A stretch of DNA of 64,000 nucleotides from Galeruca laticollis (Eukaryota; Arthropoda; Insecta; Coleoptera; Chrysomelidae), in contig OY998176.1 of NCBI GenBank assembly GCA_963921935.1, forward strand, positions 172,914,445 through 172,978,444, given 5' to 3'. Positions 25,227 to 35,559 of this stretch are shown one piece after another (the first letter of the stretch is position 1; the number at the start of each line of letters is the position of its first letter). The translations under genes were made by a program, and so were the position numbers. The notes under the pieces were generated by a model. It did no database searches. It saw only the letters and a program-made list of their open reading frames with translations, and was not told where the DNA came from.

Positions 25227-26207
25227 GTTCGTAAATGAGTTTGGGTGGATTGGGGTTTTCTTGGTTGAAAATGTTCTTTTCTTGGTGGTGCCCTGGTATA
25301 GGATAGGTTTCCTCTTCAGGGCTGTGTTGGGGGTGTATTGGGTGGTTTGGTGTGCGCTGACCGAGAAATCGAGTAAGGGGTTTAAAAGTGTCTAGTAAAA
25401 TTTTTTTTTTAGAAGTGACTAGAAAAATTTTGCTTAAAGTTGTATAGAATTGAGAGTGATTAGATGGGCTTTTTGCTAGAAAGTAACTGGAGGGTTGTGT
25501 TGTATTGGGGTGTAGCGGGGGTTGATGACTGGAAGCAGCGAAGCTCAGAAGCGTGTGCAGATGGTGTGGCGAGAAGTGTCTAGGATGGGGTTGTAAGTGT
25601 AGAAGACGAACCATGTATCGTTGCCGATACATAGATATATGCGTTGGGCTGGCTAGGTGTCAGAAATTATGAAAATTGGGTGTTATTTACTGGTTTTGAA
25701 ATGTCTCCGATATTTTGAGAGCGATGTATTAGGAATACTGAAGATTTATAATTTTTGGTTTTTAGTTATGTGAAAAAGTGTGTAGGAGACATTTTTTCAG
25801 AAGTGTATGGAATTTGGTATTTTGTTGGAATTTGATGGAAAGTTGCAGTGACGTGCAATCGGTGGTTTGGGATTGTTTTCGCTGGTCGGCGGTATAATAA
25901 TAATTTTAAATCTAAAAATGCGGGTGCGTCGATCGTCGGTCCATTTGGCTAGTGAATAAATTCACAGAGTATGCAGGAAAACCGCAAAAACCTGCAACAC
26001 CGACGTGGGTGGTGTGGAGTAAATGAAAAAAGTGAAAAGTACAGGGTTTGTCCAAAGTGTTGAACAAATGATTGAAAGTTTTGAAATGATGGTTATTGAG
26101 TGTAGACTGATTACCTAAGAAATAGTGTTTTAGGTGCTGGGTGAAATGTAGGGCGGAATTTTTGTGGTCAGAAGATGATGTGGGTTATAGTGAGGTTTGT
26201 ATTCAAA

Positions 26208-29022
26208 TTAACGAATTGAAATTGGGGATTCGTCTAGGTAGTTAGTATAATCGTCTGGTAGGTCGTCGTAGGCAGTGGCCAACAAGCGTAGAGGAGGAAA
26301 GGGGAGCTTCCTCTTGGGTTTTCTGCCGAGTGGTCGTCTATTGGCGACCCACGGAGTGCGTAGAGTGTTTGTCAGGATTTCATTGCCCGATTCGATTGTA
26401 CGATTGACGTATCGGGCTTGTAAGTTATTGAGACGTTGAGGAGTTGGCTCGATGTCGGTATTGACATAGACAGTTGCGCTGGGGGAGTATGGTGCTCTGT
26501 ATTGGCAGTATCTCAAGATTGACTGCTCGCAAGTTCGTAGTCTTTTGACAAGATGGTTGGGAAGGGTGCAGTAGATGTTTGCTCTATAGTCGATTATTGG
26601 ACGGATATATGTTTTATACGTATAAAGTAAGGTGGTAGGGTATGTGCGTCCGAATGTGCCGCCCAGCGCCTTGAGAAGCTTAACTCTCCGTCGGACTTTG
26701 TTTAAAGTGTCCATTAGGTCAGGCGTCTAGTTGAGAGTGTAAGTGAATTTCACTCCGAAATAGACGACTTCCCTACGGATTTCGAGTCGATCATCCCAGA
26801 GTACTAGGCGGAAGTTTGTAGGAGGGAGTCGTTCGCTCATGGTATCTGGGTGTTGAAGACGATGGCTTGTGTTTTTTGAGGGTTGAGAGTCACCCGCCAT
26901 TTCCTGCACCAATTGGAAAATTGGGTTAGAAGATTTTAGGATCGAATATTGAGAGAGCGAATATCTGTGGCTGAAATGATTAGTGCGGTATCATCCGCAT
27001 ATAGTTGAATGTTGTCACGAGGATGTCGTGGGACAGGTGTATCATACGTATAAATTATGTATAATAGAGGAGCGAGTATCGAGCCCTACGGAACGCCAGT
27101 TTGGGGTGTAAGAGAGTCGGATATGCTATAACCAACTTTGACGCTGATCGATCGGTCAGTGAGATAGGAGTATAATAATTTGACGATTTGGTTTGGCAGT
27201 CGGATGCTCAGTAGCTTTCTCACTAGTCCGGCGTGCCAAACTTGATCGATGGCCTTCTGAACGTCCATGGGGATGGCGGCAGAACAGCGTCGTTGATTTA
27301 AAGCTGGGGTGACGATTGTTTGAAGGTTGGTGGTGGATTCTGACAAAAGTGGCCCGGCCTGAATCCGAATTGAAATGCCTAAATTATATTATTTTCGGTA
27401 CAGAAGTCCCAGATTCTTTCCTTTAACAATCGTTCAAGGACTTTACCTAGGACGCTGATTAATGAGATGGGCCGGTATGATTCAGGCTTTGTGGGGTCTT
27501 TGCCGGGTTTGGGGATGAGAACTACGTTGGTTGATTTCCAACAACGTGGGAAGTAAGAAAATGCCAGGCAGGCGTTCAGCAGGGCGCAGAGCGGTGGAAA
27601 AATCTCTTCAGGTAGGTTTTTAAGTGCCTGTCTCTAGATTACGTCGTGTCCTGGGGCACTGTTTTTCCTCGCTCGGCACGCCAGCTGAACTCCTTCGATC
27701 GTGAAGGGTGCTAGAAGTAGAGAGTACTCATTTAGCAGAATATGGACATGTGGGCTTCGTGTTATATTGCGGGTTAGGTGATCTGTTTCGATGGCAAAGC
27801 CCCGAAGGAATCTTGGATTGTCAGGGGGTCAAAAAACAGTTTGTAGGTTATCTTTGAAGGCGGTGGCTTTGTCTTCGGATGTGTAGATCCTATGTCTTTG
27901 CACTTCGAGATGTGATTCAACCTTTCTCTTGAGGACGACGAGGCGGTTGAATTTTTGCCAAAACACGTGTCCTTGTCTGAAGTCCTGTCCGGCTGTTTCG
28001 GCCTTCCATTTTCTCTGCTTTTCAGCATTGATTTCTTGCCGTACCAAGGTGATGAGACGTTTCCATTGTGTTTTGACGGCGGGGTCTCGAGTGCGAACGT
28101 ATAACCTGTATAACTGTCTTTTCTGACGAATTTGTTGCAGAATTCTTTGCGGGAGGGCGTGGTTGTTGGTGTGTACGGTAGTGAGAGGAACGGCGATGTC
28201 TTGTGCATCGATTAAGAGGGATTGGAATTATTCTGCCTGATTATCTATGTCATCATTGTTCTGATGAATGATGGGTTGTGGTAAATTAGTTGAGACGTGG
28301 TTTGCGAAGGAATTCCAATCGGCTTTTTTGAAATCGCGAAATGTAAAATTCGTTGACGGTGGTGGTATTGGATTATTTTTTGTGGTTTTGACCAGTAGTG
28401 GAACGTGGTCTGAAGTGATAGGGTCTCCTATAAAGCATTCGTCGTCCATGCGTGTGTATAATCTGTCAGTGCAGATTATATGATCGACTATGGAGGAACT
28501 AATGACTTATTAGGGCTGGATTATTATTTCTAATCCGCGAGATGGGAAGTGAGACAAGTTGGTCGGCGAGTACTCTGCCGTTGGGGTTGGTGTGTGTATC
28601 ACCGAAGAGGATGTTTCGTGAGTTTAAGTCACCCATTATTATAGCTCGTGGTAGAGAGGATGCATATTCGAGGAGGTCGATTGATAATGGTTGGTTGGGG
28701 TGTTTGTAATAATAAAAGAGAGTCGTCGTGCTATTATCCCACGATATGTCGATGGCTATGCAGTCCAAGTTCTGTTGAGACAGATAAGCGGGGAGAGGGT
28801 GTGGTGACGCGGGGAGTCCATTGCGGACGAGAAGTCCGTTGCCGTGACAGTAGAAGTTCCTGTCTAAGTGAAAAGTGTTATAGCCAGTGAAGCGAGGGTT
28901 TTTTTTAACAGAGTGTCAGTGATTGAAAGAATTTGAATGTTTTGGGAATGCAAAAAGTGTTTAAGAAGGTGTCACTTCCTGGCTAGACCTTGGCAATTCA
29001 CGGTCCCGATTACGAAGTCCAT
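26208..29022 (-). pseudogene. LINE ORF2: endonuclease, reverse transcriptase and C-terminal domain
   Basis: ATG at 29022 lies 3 bases after the ORF1 stop. The protein opens GTVNCQGLARK and meets a TGA after 16 codons. Endonuclease motifs seen are GDLNSRNILFGD (about 28640-28605) and SDHVPLL (about 28412-28390). The reverse transcriptase shows APGHDV (about 27655), WKSTNVVLIPKPGKDP and SYRPISLISVLGKVLERL (about 27545-27430), FQFGFRPGH (about 27375) and the catalytic YADDTA (about 27005-26985). A C-terminal part follows at 26714-26208 with YIRPIIDYRAN and the Leu/Arg-rich tail usual for Jockey elements. There are about 20 stops and several shifts across roughly 938 codons, so it is non-coding now. 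The RT signature places it in the Jockey/CR1-like group; I cannot resolve the family further. Confidence 0.87.
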
Positions 29023-29025
29023 GAC

Positions 29026-30489
29026 TTAATTTTGGCGTTTGGGGGTGAAAGCAAAGTGGACGCGGTCGCCCGCGCCACTTGTTACGCTACAATTGTAGCC
29101 GTAAAACGAAGGAACGAGGTGTGAGAGTGTGTCAGCCACTAGGCCTCGAGCTGTAAGGACAGAGTTCATGATTGTAGTTGCTAAAAATTCAATTAAAATT
29201 TTAGCGTCGGTCGTGAGGTCGTAGGGCGTTGGTGGTTTTTCGAGTGTTACCGGAGCGGTTTCTTGTGGGGTTTTAGGAGTTTCAAGTCGCTTCGGACATT
29301 TGGGGTGGTAGGTGGCGTGCGGACCGCCACAATTTTTGCAGGTGGGTTCTTTTGCCTTTGGGCAATCGTTTGGTTTGTGGTCGGATGCACCACAGGAAGG
29401 ACAGACTGGTTTGGCCTTGCATGACTCGGCAAAGTGGCCTGTGCTGGTGCATCTTACGTAGTATTTGGGTACTGCGGGTAGGGGGTTTGTTGGATTGGAG
29501 GCCTCGCACGGATGTGAGAGACCGTGGAATTTAACGCCGTGAGAGAGGGCTCGGTGGTAGTCCATTTCGGAATCGGTTAGGATTCGAAACATTGTTGTGG
29601 GACGGCCCCGACGACGGGAGTGAATGCGCCAGGATCTGCTGTGGGGGAATTTAAGGTTAGTGAGGATTTCCTCGAATTCTTCTTCGGAGACGGAAGTGTC
29701 TACATTTCTGCAGACAAACGAGAAGGTTGGTTTACGATTGCGTGACTGCGATCGAGTGCGGGAGGCTGGGCTGAGTGGAACGACGATGACTCGGTCATCG
29801 CCGATGGTGTTTCGAAGCCTTTTTGCAAAGGCCTCGTGGGGGATACTGGCGCGGATCCTGAGAAGGGCGGTGCAATTTAGATTCGCTTTTAAGTAGCAGA
29901 TTTCCCCCCTCAACCACTCGTTCGTGTTGAGCAGATTGAAAAGCTCCCGCTGAGAGACGTATCTTTGCGGTAAGTTGCGAATGTTTAGTGTCTGAAGCGG
30001 TACTTGTTGGTTTTGTTGGGAAGTTGGTTGCTGTTGATGTTGGGTAGAGCGGGGTGGTTATGTAGGGCGAGGTTGTTGAGTAGAAGGGAGCTGTTGAGTT
30101 TGGGTGGCAGGTGGTGGAGGGAGAAGAATTCTTCGATCTCTCTTAGGATCGCTCACAAGAGAGTGAAGTCCCCTTCTTGTTCTCGGCGGATGTTGGTTGG
30201 TTTTTGGAGTTGAGTGGATGGAAGTGTGTGATTGGTGAGATTGCGCGGAGTGGATGGAGCTGGACTTTGAGGAGCGGCGAGAGGTGGTTTGGGTTTTAAG
30301 TTGGTTTAGTTCGGTTTTGAGTCGTTGATTTTCAGATTTTAGTTCGGCGAGTTCTTTCGTTATGTGTTCAAGGGCGGCTAAAGCGTCGGTGGGTAGGATA
30401 GTTGTTATAGGGTGGAACTCTTCGTGCGAAGAGATCGATGGCACCGTTTGGCTCCGGGTTTTAATCGGAGATCGGGTTGAGGAGGCCAT
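29026..30489 (-). pseudogene. LINE ORF1 nucleic-acid-binding protein with one in-frame stop
   Basis: The frame of 488 codons from ATG at 30489 is broken only by one TAA at 30060-30058, in a Gln/Pro-rich linker, so it probably arose by a single substitution of CAA. Residues 35-70 form a Leu/Glu/Lys heptad-like coiled coil. A Ser/Arg-rich linker and a conserved fold like the PRE_C2HC domain follow (from about codon 170). Then come zinc knuckles: a first with its leading Cys lost (YYVRCTSTGHFAESC), CPSCGASDHKPNDC, and CKNCGGPHATYHPKC. This ORF1 packages LINE RNA. The rest is remarkably well preserved compared with ORF2. Confidence 0.88.
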
Positions 30490-30977
30490 TGTAAATTGTT
30501 ATGGGGCGGAAGAGGACGAAGCAGAAAGTTGCTTCGTTGTTAGTTTCGGTGATGCGGACAAAAGCCGGCAGCGGACTCACTGCCGGAGGGAGTTTCCTCC
30601 CCGGTTAAAGGTTTCCTGACCCTTTTGTCGGCAGGTTAGTGTTTATATTCACCTGATAGATTTCGTCGTCCGTTGTCTGGTTGGTATTATTGCACTTCTA
30701 GTTGGTCTTGTTCACTGTTTATTTGCTTCAAGCAACTTTCATAAATAAACTCGCTCTATGAAGAGCGGAATTTCATAAATTAAATTGCTCGATTCGACCT
30801 GATTTTCACAAATAAAACGTCCTATAAAGGACGAGTTGAGATGAGAATCTCAATGTGCTTGCAGAGTCCGGTGGCAAGCGCTGCTGGAAATGCCTGGTTT
30901 GGATCAGTGACCAGGTTATTCGCTGAAGCTCCTACTTGCTGGTGTCCTTTCCCGGTCGATGTGTTAACGACACTGAG
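30490..30977 (-). promoter_or_regulatory. LINE 5' leader with probable internal promoter
   Basis: The 488 bases between the 5' end (CTCAGTGTCG on the minus strand) and ORF1 ATG hold no coding frame. Full-length Jockey elements carry an internal Pol II promoter here. Two short inverted blocks are visible on the plus strand (GCCGGCAGCGG against CTGCCGGAGGG near 30562-30590, and GAGCGA-like words near 30750-30770). Promoter function is inferred from position. Confidence 0.45.
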
Positions 30978-30984
30978 GAACTGG

Positions 30985-31220
30985 ACAAGAAAAATATGAT
31001 TTATAGATTTGAAAATACTAATGGTTTGCAAGCAAGCATAAAAGGAAATATTCTTAAAGTTGTTCCAGAATTGGAGCAAAATATCCCTTCGACAAGACCT
31101 GTAGGAACTCAAGGTAGATGTTTTCTCTGTGAAAGAACCAAAGATAGAAAATCAAAACAACGTTGTGTAAAATGTGAGCGTTTTGTTTGTGTAAATCACT
31201 CTGAAAAAGAAATTTTTTGT
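30985..31220 (+). pseudogene. piggyBac transposase 2 C-terminal domain, truncated duplicate
   Basis: This copy resumes the transposase after the right target duplication with DKKN, then MIYRFEN, ILKVVPELEQNIPSTRP and the Cys-rich domain CFLCERTKDRKSKQRCVKCE with VCVNHSEKEIFC. This domain binds the terminal repeats in piggyBac. It is cut off after FC, where the duplication junction puts LINE sequence, so the last Cys pair and the stop are missing. Confidence 0.88.
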
Positions 31221-32703
31221 AACAACGTGGGAAGTAAGAAAATGCCAGGCAGGCGTTCAGCAGGGCGCAGAGCGGTGGAAAAATCTCTTCAGGTAGGTTT
31301 TTAAGTGCCTGTCTCTAGATTACGTCGTGTCCTGGGGCACTGTTTTTCCTCGCTCGGCACGCCAGCTGAACTCCTTCGATCGTGAAGGGTGCTAGAAGTA
31401 GAGAGTACTCATTTAGCAGAATATGGACATGTGGGCTTCGTGTTATATTGCGGGTTAGGTGATCTGTTTCGATGGCAAAGCCCCGAAGGAATCTTGGATT
31501 GTCAGGGGGTCAAAAAACAGTTTGTAGGTTATCTTTGAAGGCGGTGGCTTTGTCTTCGGATGTGTAGATCCTATGTCTTTGCACTTCGAGATGTGATTCA
31601 ACCTTTCTCTTGAGGACGACGAGGCGGTTGAATTTTTGCCAAAACACGTGTCCTTGTCTGAAGTCCTGTCCGGCTGTTTCGGCCTTCCATTTTCTCTGCT
31701 TTTCAGCATTGATTTCTTGCCGTACCAAGGTGATGAGACGTTTCCATTGTGTTTTGACGGCGGGGTCTCGAGTGCGAACGTATAACCTGTATAACTGTCT
31801 TTTCTGACGAATTTGTTGCAGAATTCTTTGCGGGAGGGCGTGGTTGTTGGTGTGTACGGTAGTGAGAGGAACGGCGATGTCTTGTGCATCGATTAAGAGG
31901 GATTGGAATTATTCTGCCTGATTATCTATGTCATCATTGTTCTGATGAATGATGGGTTGTGGTAAATTAGTTGAGACGTGGTTTGCGAAGGAATTCCAAT
32001 CGGCTTTTTTGAAATCGCGAAATGTAAAATTCGTTGACGGTGGTGGTATTGGATTATTTTTTGTGGTTTTGACCAGTAGTGGAACGTGGTCTGAAGTGAT
32101 AGGGTCTCCTATAAAGCATTCGTCGTCCATGCGTGTGTATAATCTGTCAGTGCAGATTATATGATCGACTATGGAGGAACTAATGACTTATTAGGGCTGG
32201 ATTATTATTTCTAATCCGCGAGATGGGAAGTGAGACAAGTTGGTCGGCGAGTACTCTGCCGTTGGGGTTGGTGTGTGTATCACCGAAGAGGATGTTTCGT
32301 GAGTTTAAGTCACCCATTATTATAGCTCGTGGTAGAGAGGATGCATATTCGAGGAGGTCGATTGATAATGGTTGGTTGGGGTGTTTGTAATAATAAAAGA
32401 GAGTCGTCGTGCTATTATCCCACGATATGTCGATGGCTATGCAGTCCAAGTTCTGTTGAGACAGATAAGCGGGGAGAGGGTGTGGTGACGCGGGGAGTCC
32501 ATTGCGGACGAGAAGTCCGTTGCCGTGACAGTAGAAGTTCCTGTCTAAGTGAAAAGTGTTATAGCCAGTGAAGCGAGGGTTTTTTTTAACAGAGTGTCAG
32601 TGATTGAAAGAATTTGAATGTTTTGGGAATGCAAAAAGTGTTTAAGAAGGTGTCACTTCCTGGCTAGACCTTGGCAATTCACGGTCCCGATTACGAAGTC
32701 CAT
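31221..32703 (-). pseudogene. LINE ORF2, partial duplicate
   Basis: This duplicate of 27540-29022 has the ATG at 32703 and the endonuclease motifs (GDLNS about 32320, SDHVPLL about 32090). It stops at the duplication junction in the middle of the reverse transcriptase, so the catalytic YADD and the C-terminal domain are absent. Confidence 0.88.
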
Positions 32704-32706
32704 GAC

Positions 32707-34170
32707 TTAATTTTGGCGTTTGGGGGTGAAAGCAAAGTGGACGCGGTCGCCCGCGCCACTTGTTACGCTACAATTGTAGCCGTAAAACGAAGGAACGAGG
32801 TGTGAGAGTGTGTCAGCCACTAGGCCTCGAGCTGTAAGGACAGAGTTCATGATTGTAGTTGCTAAAAATTCAATTAAAATTTTAGCGTCGGTCGTGAGGT
32901 CGTAGGGCGTTGGTGGTTTTTCGAGTGTTACCGGAGCGGTTTCTTGTGGGGTTTTAGGAGTTTCAAGTCGCTTCGGACATTTGGGGTGGTAGGTGGCGTG
33001 CGGACCGCCACAATTTTTGCAGGTGGGTTCTTTTGCCTTTGGGCAATCGTTTGGTTTGTGGTCGGATGCACCACAGGAAGGACAGACTGGTTTGGCCTTG
33101 CATGACTCGGCAAAGTGGCCTGTGCTGGTGCATCTTACGTAGTATTTGGGTACTGCGGGTAGGGGGTTTGTTGGATTGGAGGCCTCGCACGGATGTGAGA
33201 GACCGTGGAATTTAACGCCGTGAGAGAGGGCTCGGTGGTAGTCCATTTCGGAATCGGTTAGGATTCGAAACATTGTTGTGGGACGGCCCCGACGACGGGA
33301 GTGAATGCGCCAGGATCTGCTGTGGGGGAATTTAAGGTTAGTGAGGATTTCCTCGAATTCTTCTTCGGAGACGGAAGTGTCTACATTTCTGCAGACAAAC
33401 GAGAAGGTTGGTTTACGATTGCGTGACTGCGATCGAGTGCGGGAGGCTGGGCTGAGTGGAACGACGATGACTCGGTCATCGCCGATGGTGTTTCGAAGCC
33501 TTTTTGCAAAGGCCTCGTGGGGGATACTGGCGCGGATCCTGAGAAGGGCGGTGCAATTTAGATTCGCTTTTAAGTAGCAGATTTCCCCCCTCAACCACTC
33601 GTTCGTGTTGAGCAGATTGAAAAGCTCCCGCTGAGAGACGTATCTTTGCGGTAAGTTGCGAATGTTTAGTGTCTGAAGCGGTACTTGTTGGTTTTGTTGG
33701 GAAGTTGGTTGCTGTTGATGTTGGGTAGAGCGGGGTGGTTATGTAGGGCGAGGTTGTTGAGTAGAAGGGAGCTGTTGAGTTTGGGTGGCAGGTGGTGGAG
33801 GGAGAAGAATTCTTCGATCTCTCTTAGGATCGCTCACAAGAGAGTGAAGTCCCCTTCTTGTTCTCGGCGGATGTTGGTTGGTTTTTGGAGTTGAGTGGAT
33901 GGAAGTGTGTGATTGGTGAGATTGCGCGGAGTGGATGGAGCTGGACTTTGAGGAGCGGCGAGAGGTGGTTTGGGTTTTAAGTTGGTTTAGTTCGGTTTTG
34001 AGTCGTTGATTTTCAGATTTTAGTTCGGCGAGTTCTTTCGTTATGTGTTCAAGGGCGGCTAAAGCGTCGGTGGGTAGGATAGTTGTTATAGGGTGGAACT
34101 CTTCGTGCGAAGAGATCGATGGCACCGTTTGGCTCCGGGTTTTAATCGGAGATCGGGTTGAGGAGGCCAT
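32707..34170 (-). pseudogene. LINE ORF1, duplicate
   Basis: Identical in every compared part to the ORF1 at 29026-30489, including the single in-frame TAA (33741-33739) and the lost Cys of the first knuckle. The mutations therefore predate the duplication. Confidence 0.88.
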
Positions 34171-34658
34171 TGTAAATTGTTATGGGGCGGAAGAGGACGA
34201 AGCAGAAAGTTGCTTCGTTGTTAGTTTCGGTGATGCGGACAAAAGCCGGCAGCGGACTCACTGCCGGAGGGAGTTTCCTCCCCGGTTAAAGGTTTCCTGA
34301 CCCTTTTGTCGGCAGGTTAGTGTTTATATTCACCTGATAGATTTCGTCGTCCGTTGTCTGGTTGGTATTATTGCACTTCTAGTTGGTCTTGTTCACTGTT
34401 TATTTGCTTCAAGCAACTTTCATAAATAAACTCGCTCTATGAAGAGCGGAATTTCATAAATTAAATTGCTCGATTCGACCTGATTTTCACAAATAAAACG
34501 TCCTATAAAGGACGAGTTGAGATGAGAATCTCAATGTGCTTGCAGAGTCCGGTGGCAAGCGCTGCTGGAAATGCCTGGTTTGGATCAGTGACCAGGTTAT
34601 TCGCTGAAGCTCCTACTTGCTGGTGTCCTTTCCCGGTCGATGTGTTAACGACACTGAG
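34171..34658 (-). promoter_or_regulatory. LINE 5' leader, duplicate
   Basis: Copy of 30490-30977 followed by the target-site word GAACTGG at 34659-34665. The same remarks on an inferred internal promoter apply. Confidence 0.45.
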
Positions 34659-34665
34659 GAACTGG

Positions 34666-34925
34666 ACAAGAAAAATATGATTTATAGATTTGAAAATACT
34701 AATGGTTTGCAAGCAAGCATAAAAGGAAATATTCTTAAAGTTGTTCCAGAATTGGAGCAAAATATCCCTTCGACAAGACCTGTAGGAACTCAAGGTAGAT
34801 GTTTTCTCTGTGAAAGAACCAAAGATAGAAAATCAAAACAACGTTGTGTAAAATGTGAGCGTTTTGTTTGTGTAAATCACTCTGAAAAAGAAATTTTTTG
34901 TATCCCATGTGTAGCAAAAAATTAA
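34666..34925 (+). pseudogene. piggyBac transposase 2 C-terminal domain, complete end
   Basis: The last 86 codons of the transposase, from DKKN to VAKN and the TAA at 34923-34925. The Cys-rich domain is complete: CFLC, CVKC, CVNH and CIPC pairs, the same cross-brace spacing as the tail of the Trichoplusia ni enzyme. This is the original 3' end of the gene; a polyadenylation signal AATAAA overlaps just after it (34926-34931). Confidence 0.92.
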
Positions 34926-35064
34926 AATAAATTTTGAATACCTAATTAAGGTTTGTTTATTTTTTATCAAGTAAATGGAAATAAAAATAGATACAAAATA
35001 ATTTATTTGCGTTTTTTTTTCATTTTACTTAAAAAATGTGCGAAAATTACAAAGATAAACAAAA

Positions 35065-35128
35065 AACGGGGTGCAAATGAACCCCGCTTGGTATCGCACG
35101 TATGTAAAAAAGCTTGGTATTATAAAGA
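35065..35128. promoter_or_regulatory. piggyBac 2 right terminal and subterminal repeats
   Basis: GGGGTGCAAATGAACCCC with GCTTGGTA (about 35069-35093) is separated by some 18 bases from the terminal AGCTTGGTATTATAAAGA that abuts TTAA at 35129-35132. It mirrors the left end and is the likely transposase binding region. Confidence 0.65.
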
Positions 35129-35559
35129 TTAATAATCATACAATGAATACCAAAAAATGTTCAACTTGAAATTGCTAATGAGCACAATGGTACTATTACC
35201 CATTCACATTCTGAAGAGGGAGGGAGGTAGTACAGAAATTTGGAAAAATGCTAATGGGGTAATTGATAATGAGACAAAATACATGCCCCGATGTAGATGG
35301 TCAAAAAAATGTATAAGAAAAAATTAAATGGATAACACAACCTCTGAACAAGTGGCATTGCAAGAAGAATGCTCCAGTTTCCAGAAAATTGATGGTTGAT
35401 CAGATTATTCACGAAATAACCGAATCTTAGTACATTCATGTTGTATTATTCTCAAACCAGAAAGATTCAGGAGATAAAGGACTGAAAGCCGATGCAAAGG
35501 AAAGTACTGAGATAGGGAAAGTCGGTCCAATTTCAAACAACGGAGAACTCAATGAAACT

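Larger units (their letters stand above)
25175..30977 (-). mobile_element. Jockey-group LINE, full length, inserted in piggyBac 2
   Basis: A 5.8-kb non-LTR retrotransposon lies on the minus strand between two copies of GAACTGG (25168-25174 and 30978-30984), its target-site duplication; removing it and one copy rejoins the piggyBac frame as NELDKKN. From the 5' end: leader 30977-30490, ORF1 30489-29026, ORF2 29022-26208, a long 3' untranslated region, and a tail of about 24 CT units (plus-strand GA tract 25176-25223) instead of poly(A). It is much richer in G+C than the flanks. The 5' end is complete, which is uncommon for LINE copies. Many ORF2 stops show that it is dead. Confidence 0.88.
27540..31220. 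repeat. 3,681-bp tandem duplication, unit 1
   Basis: The unit starts in LINE ORF2 (AACAACGTGG) and ends inside the piggyBac C-terminal Cys-rich domain (AATTTTTTGT). Everything in it recurs exactly 3,681 bases further on. Wherever I compared the two (open frames, motifs, UTRs) I saw no difference and no indel. Confidence 0.95.
31221..34901. repeat. 3,681-bp tandem duplication, unit 2
   Basis: This is a second copy of 27540-31220 joined head to tail with it. The unit's end runs on into the natural continuation of the piggyBac tail (CIPCVAKN), so unit 2 carries the original right-hand junction and unit 1 the original left-hand junction. The junction at 31220/31221 fuses piggyBac coding to LINE ORF2. 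Confidence 0.95.
23164..35128 (+). mobile_element. piggyBac-type DNA transposon 2, TTAA-bounded, with nested LINE
   Basis: Both ends are clear. TTAA at 23160-23163 is followed by CCTTTATAATACCAAGC, and the right end gives the same 17 bp inverted with one mismatch just before TTAA at 35129-35132. Subterminal blocks repeat the word CCAAGCGGGG or its complement: 23178-23204, about 23347-23375 and 35065-35090. Removing the nested LINE and duplicated segment leaves 23164-25174 plus 34666-35128, about 2.47 kb, the size of the Trichoplusia ni piggyBac. The element is intact in outline but its gene is interrupted and frameshifted. Confidence 0.9.

Noticed and set aside
25129..25632. 167-codon minus-strand frame with a long Ser-Leu repeat
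   Set aside because: It crosses the LINE 3' untranslated region and the GA microsatellite, and the repeat is the translation of (CT)n. It has no domain.
29624..29896. 90-codon plus-strand frame over LINE ORF1, and its copy at 33305
   Set aside because: Antisense shadow of the zinc-knuckle ORF1, which has clear motifs on the minus strand.
30362..30619. 85-codon plus-strand frame, and its copy at 34043-34300
   Set aside because: Antisense shadow of LINE ORF1 and the 5' leader. No domain, and GC-rich composition explains the open frame.
30936..31304. 122-codon frame that joins piggyBac tail to further residues (GSKKMPGRRSAGRR)
   Set aside because: The extra residues come from antisense LINE sequence across the duplication junction, so it is a chance fusion and not a designed protein.
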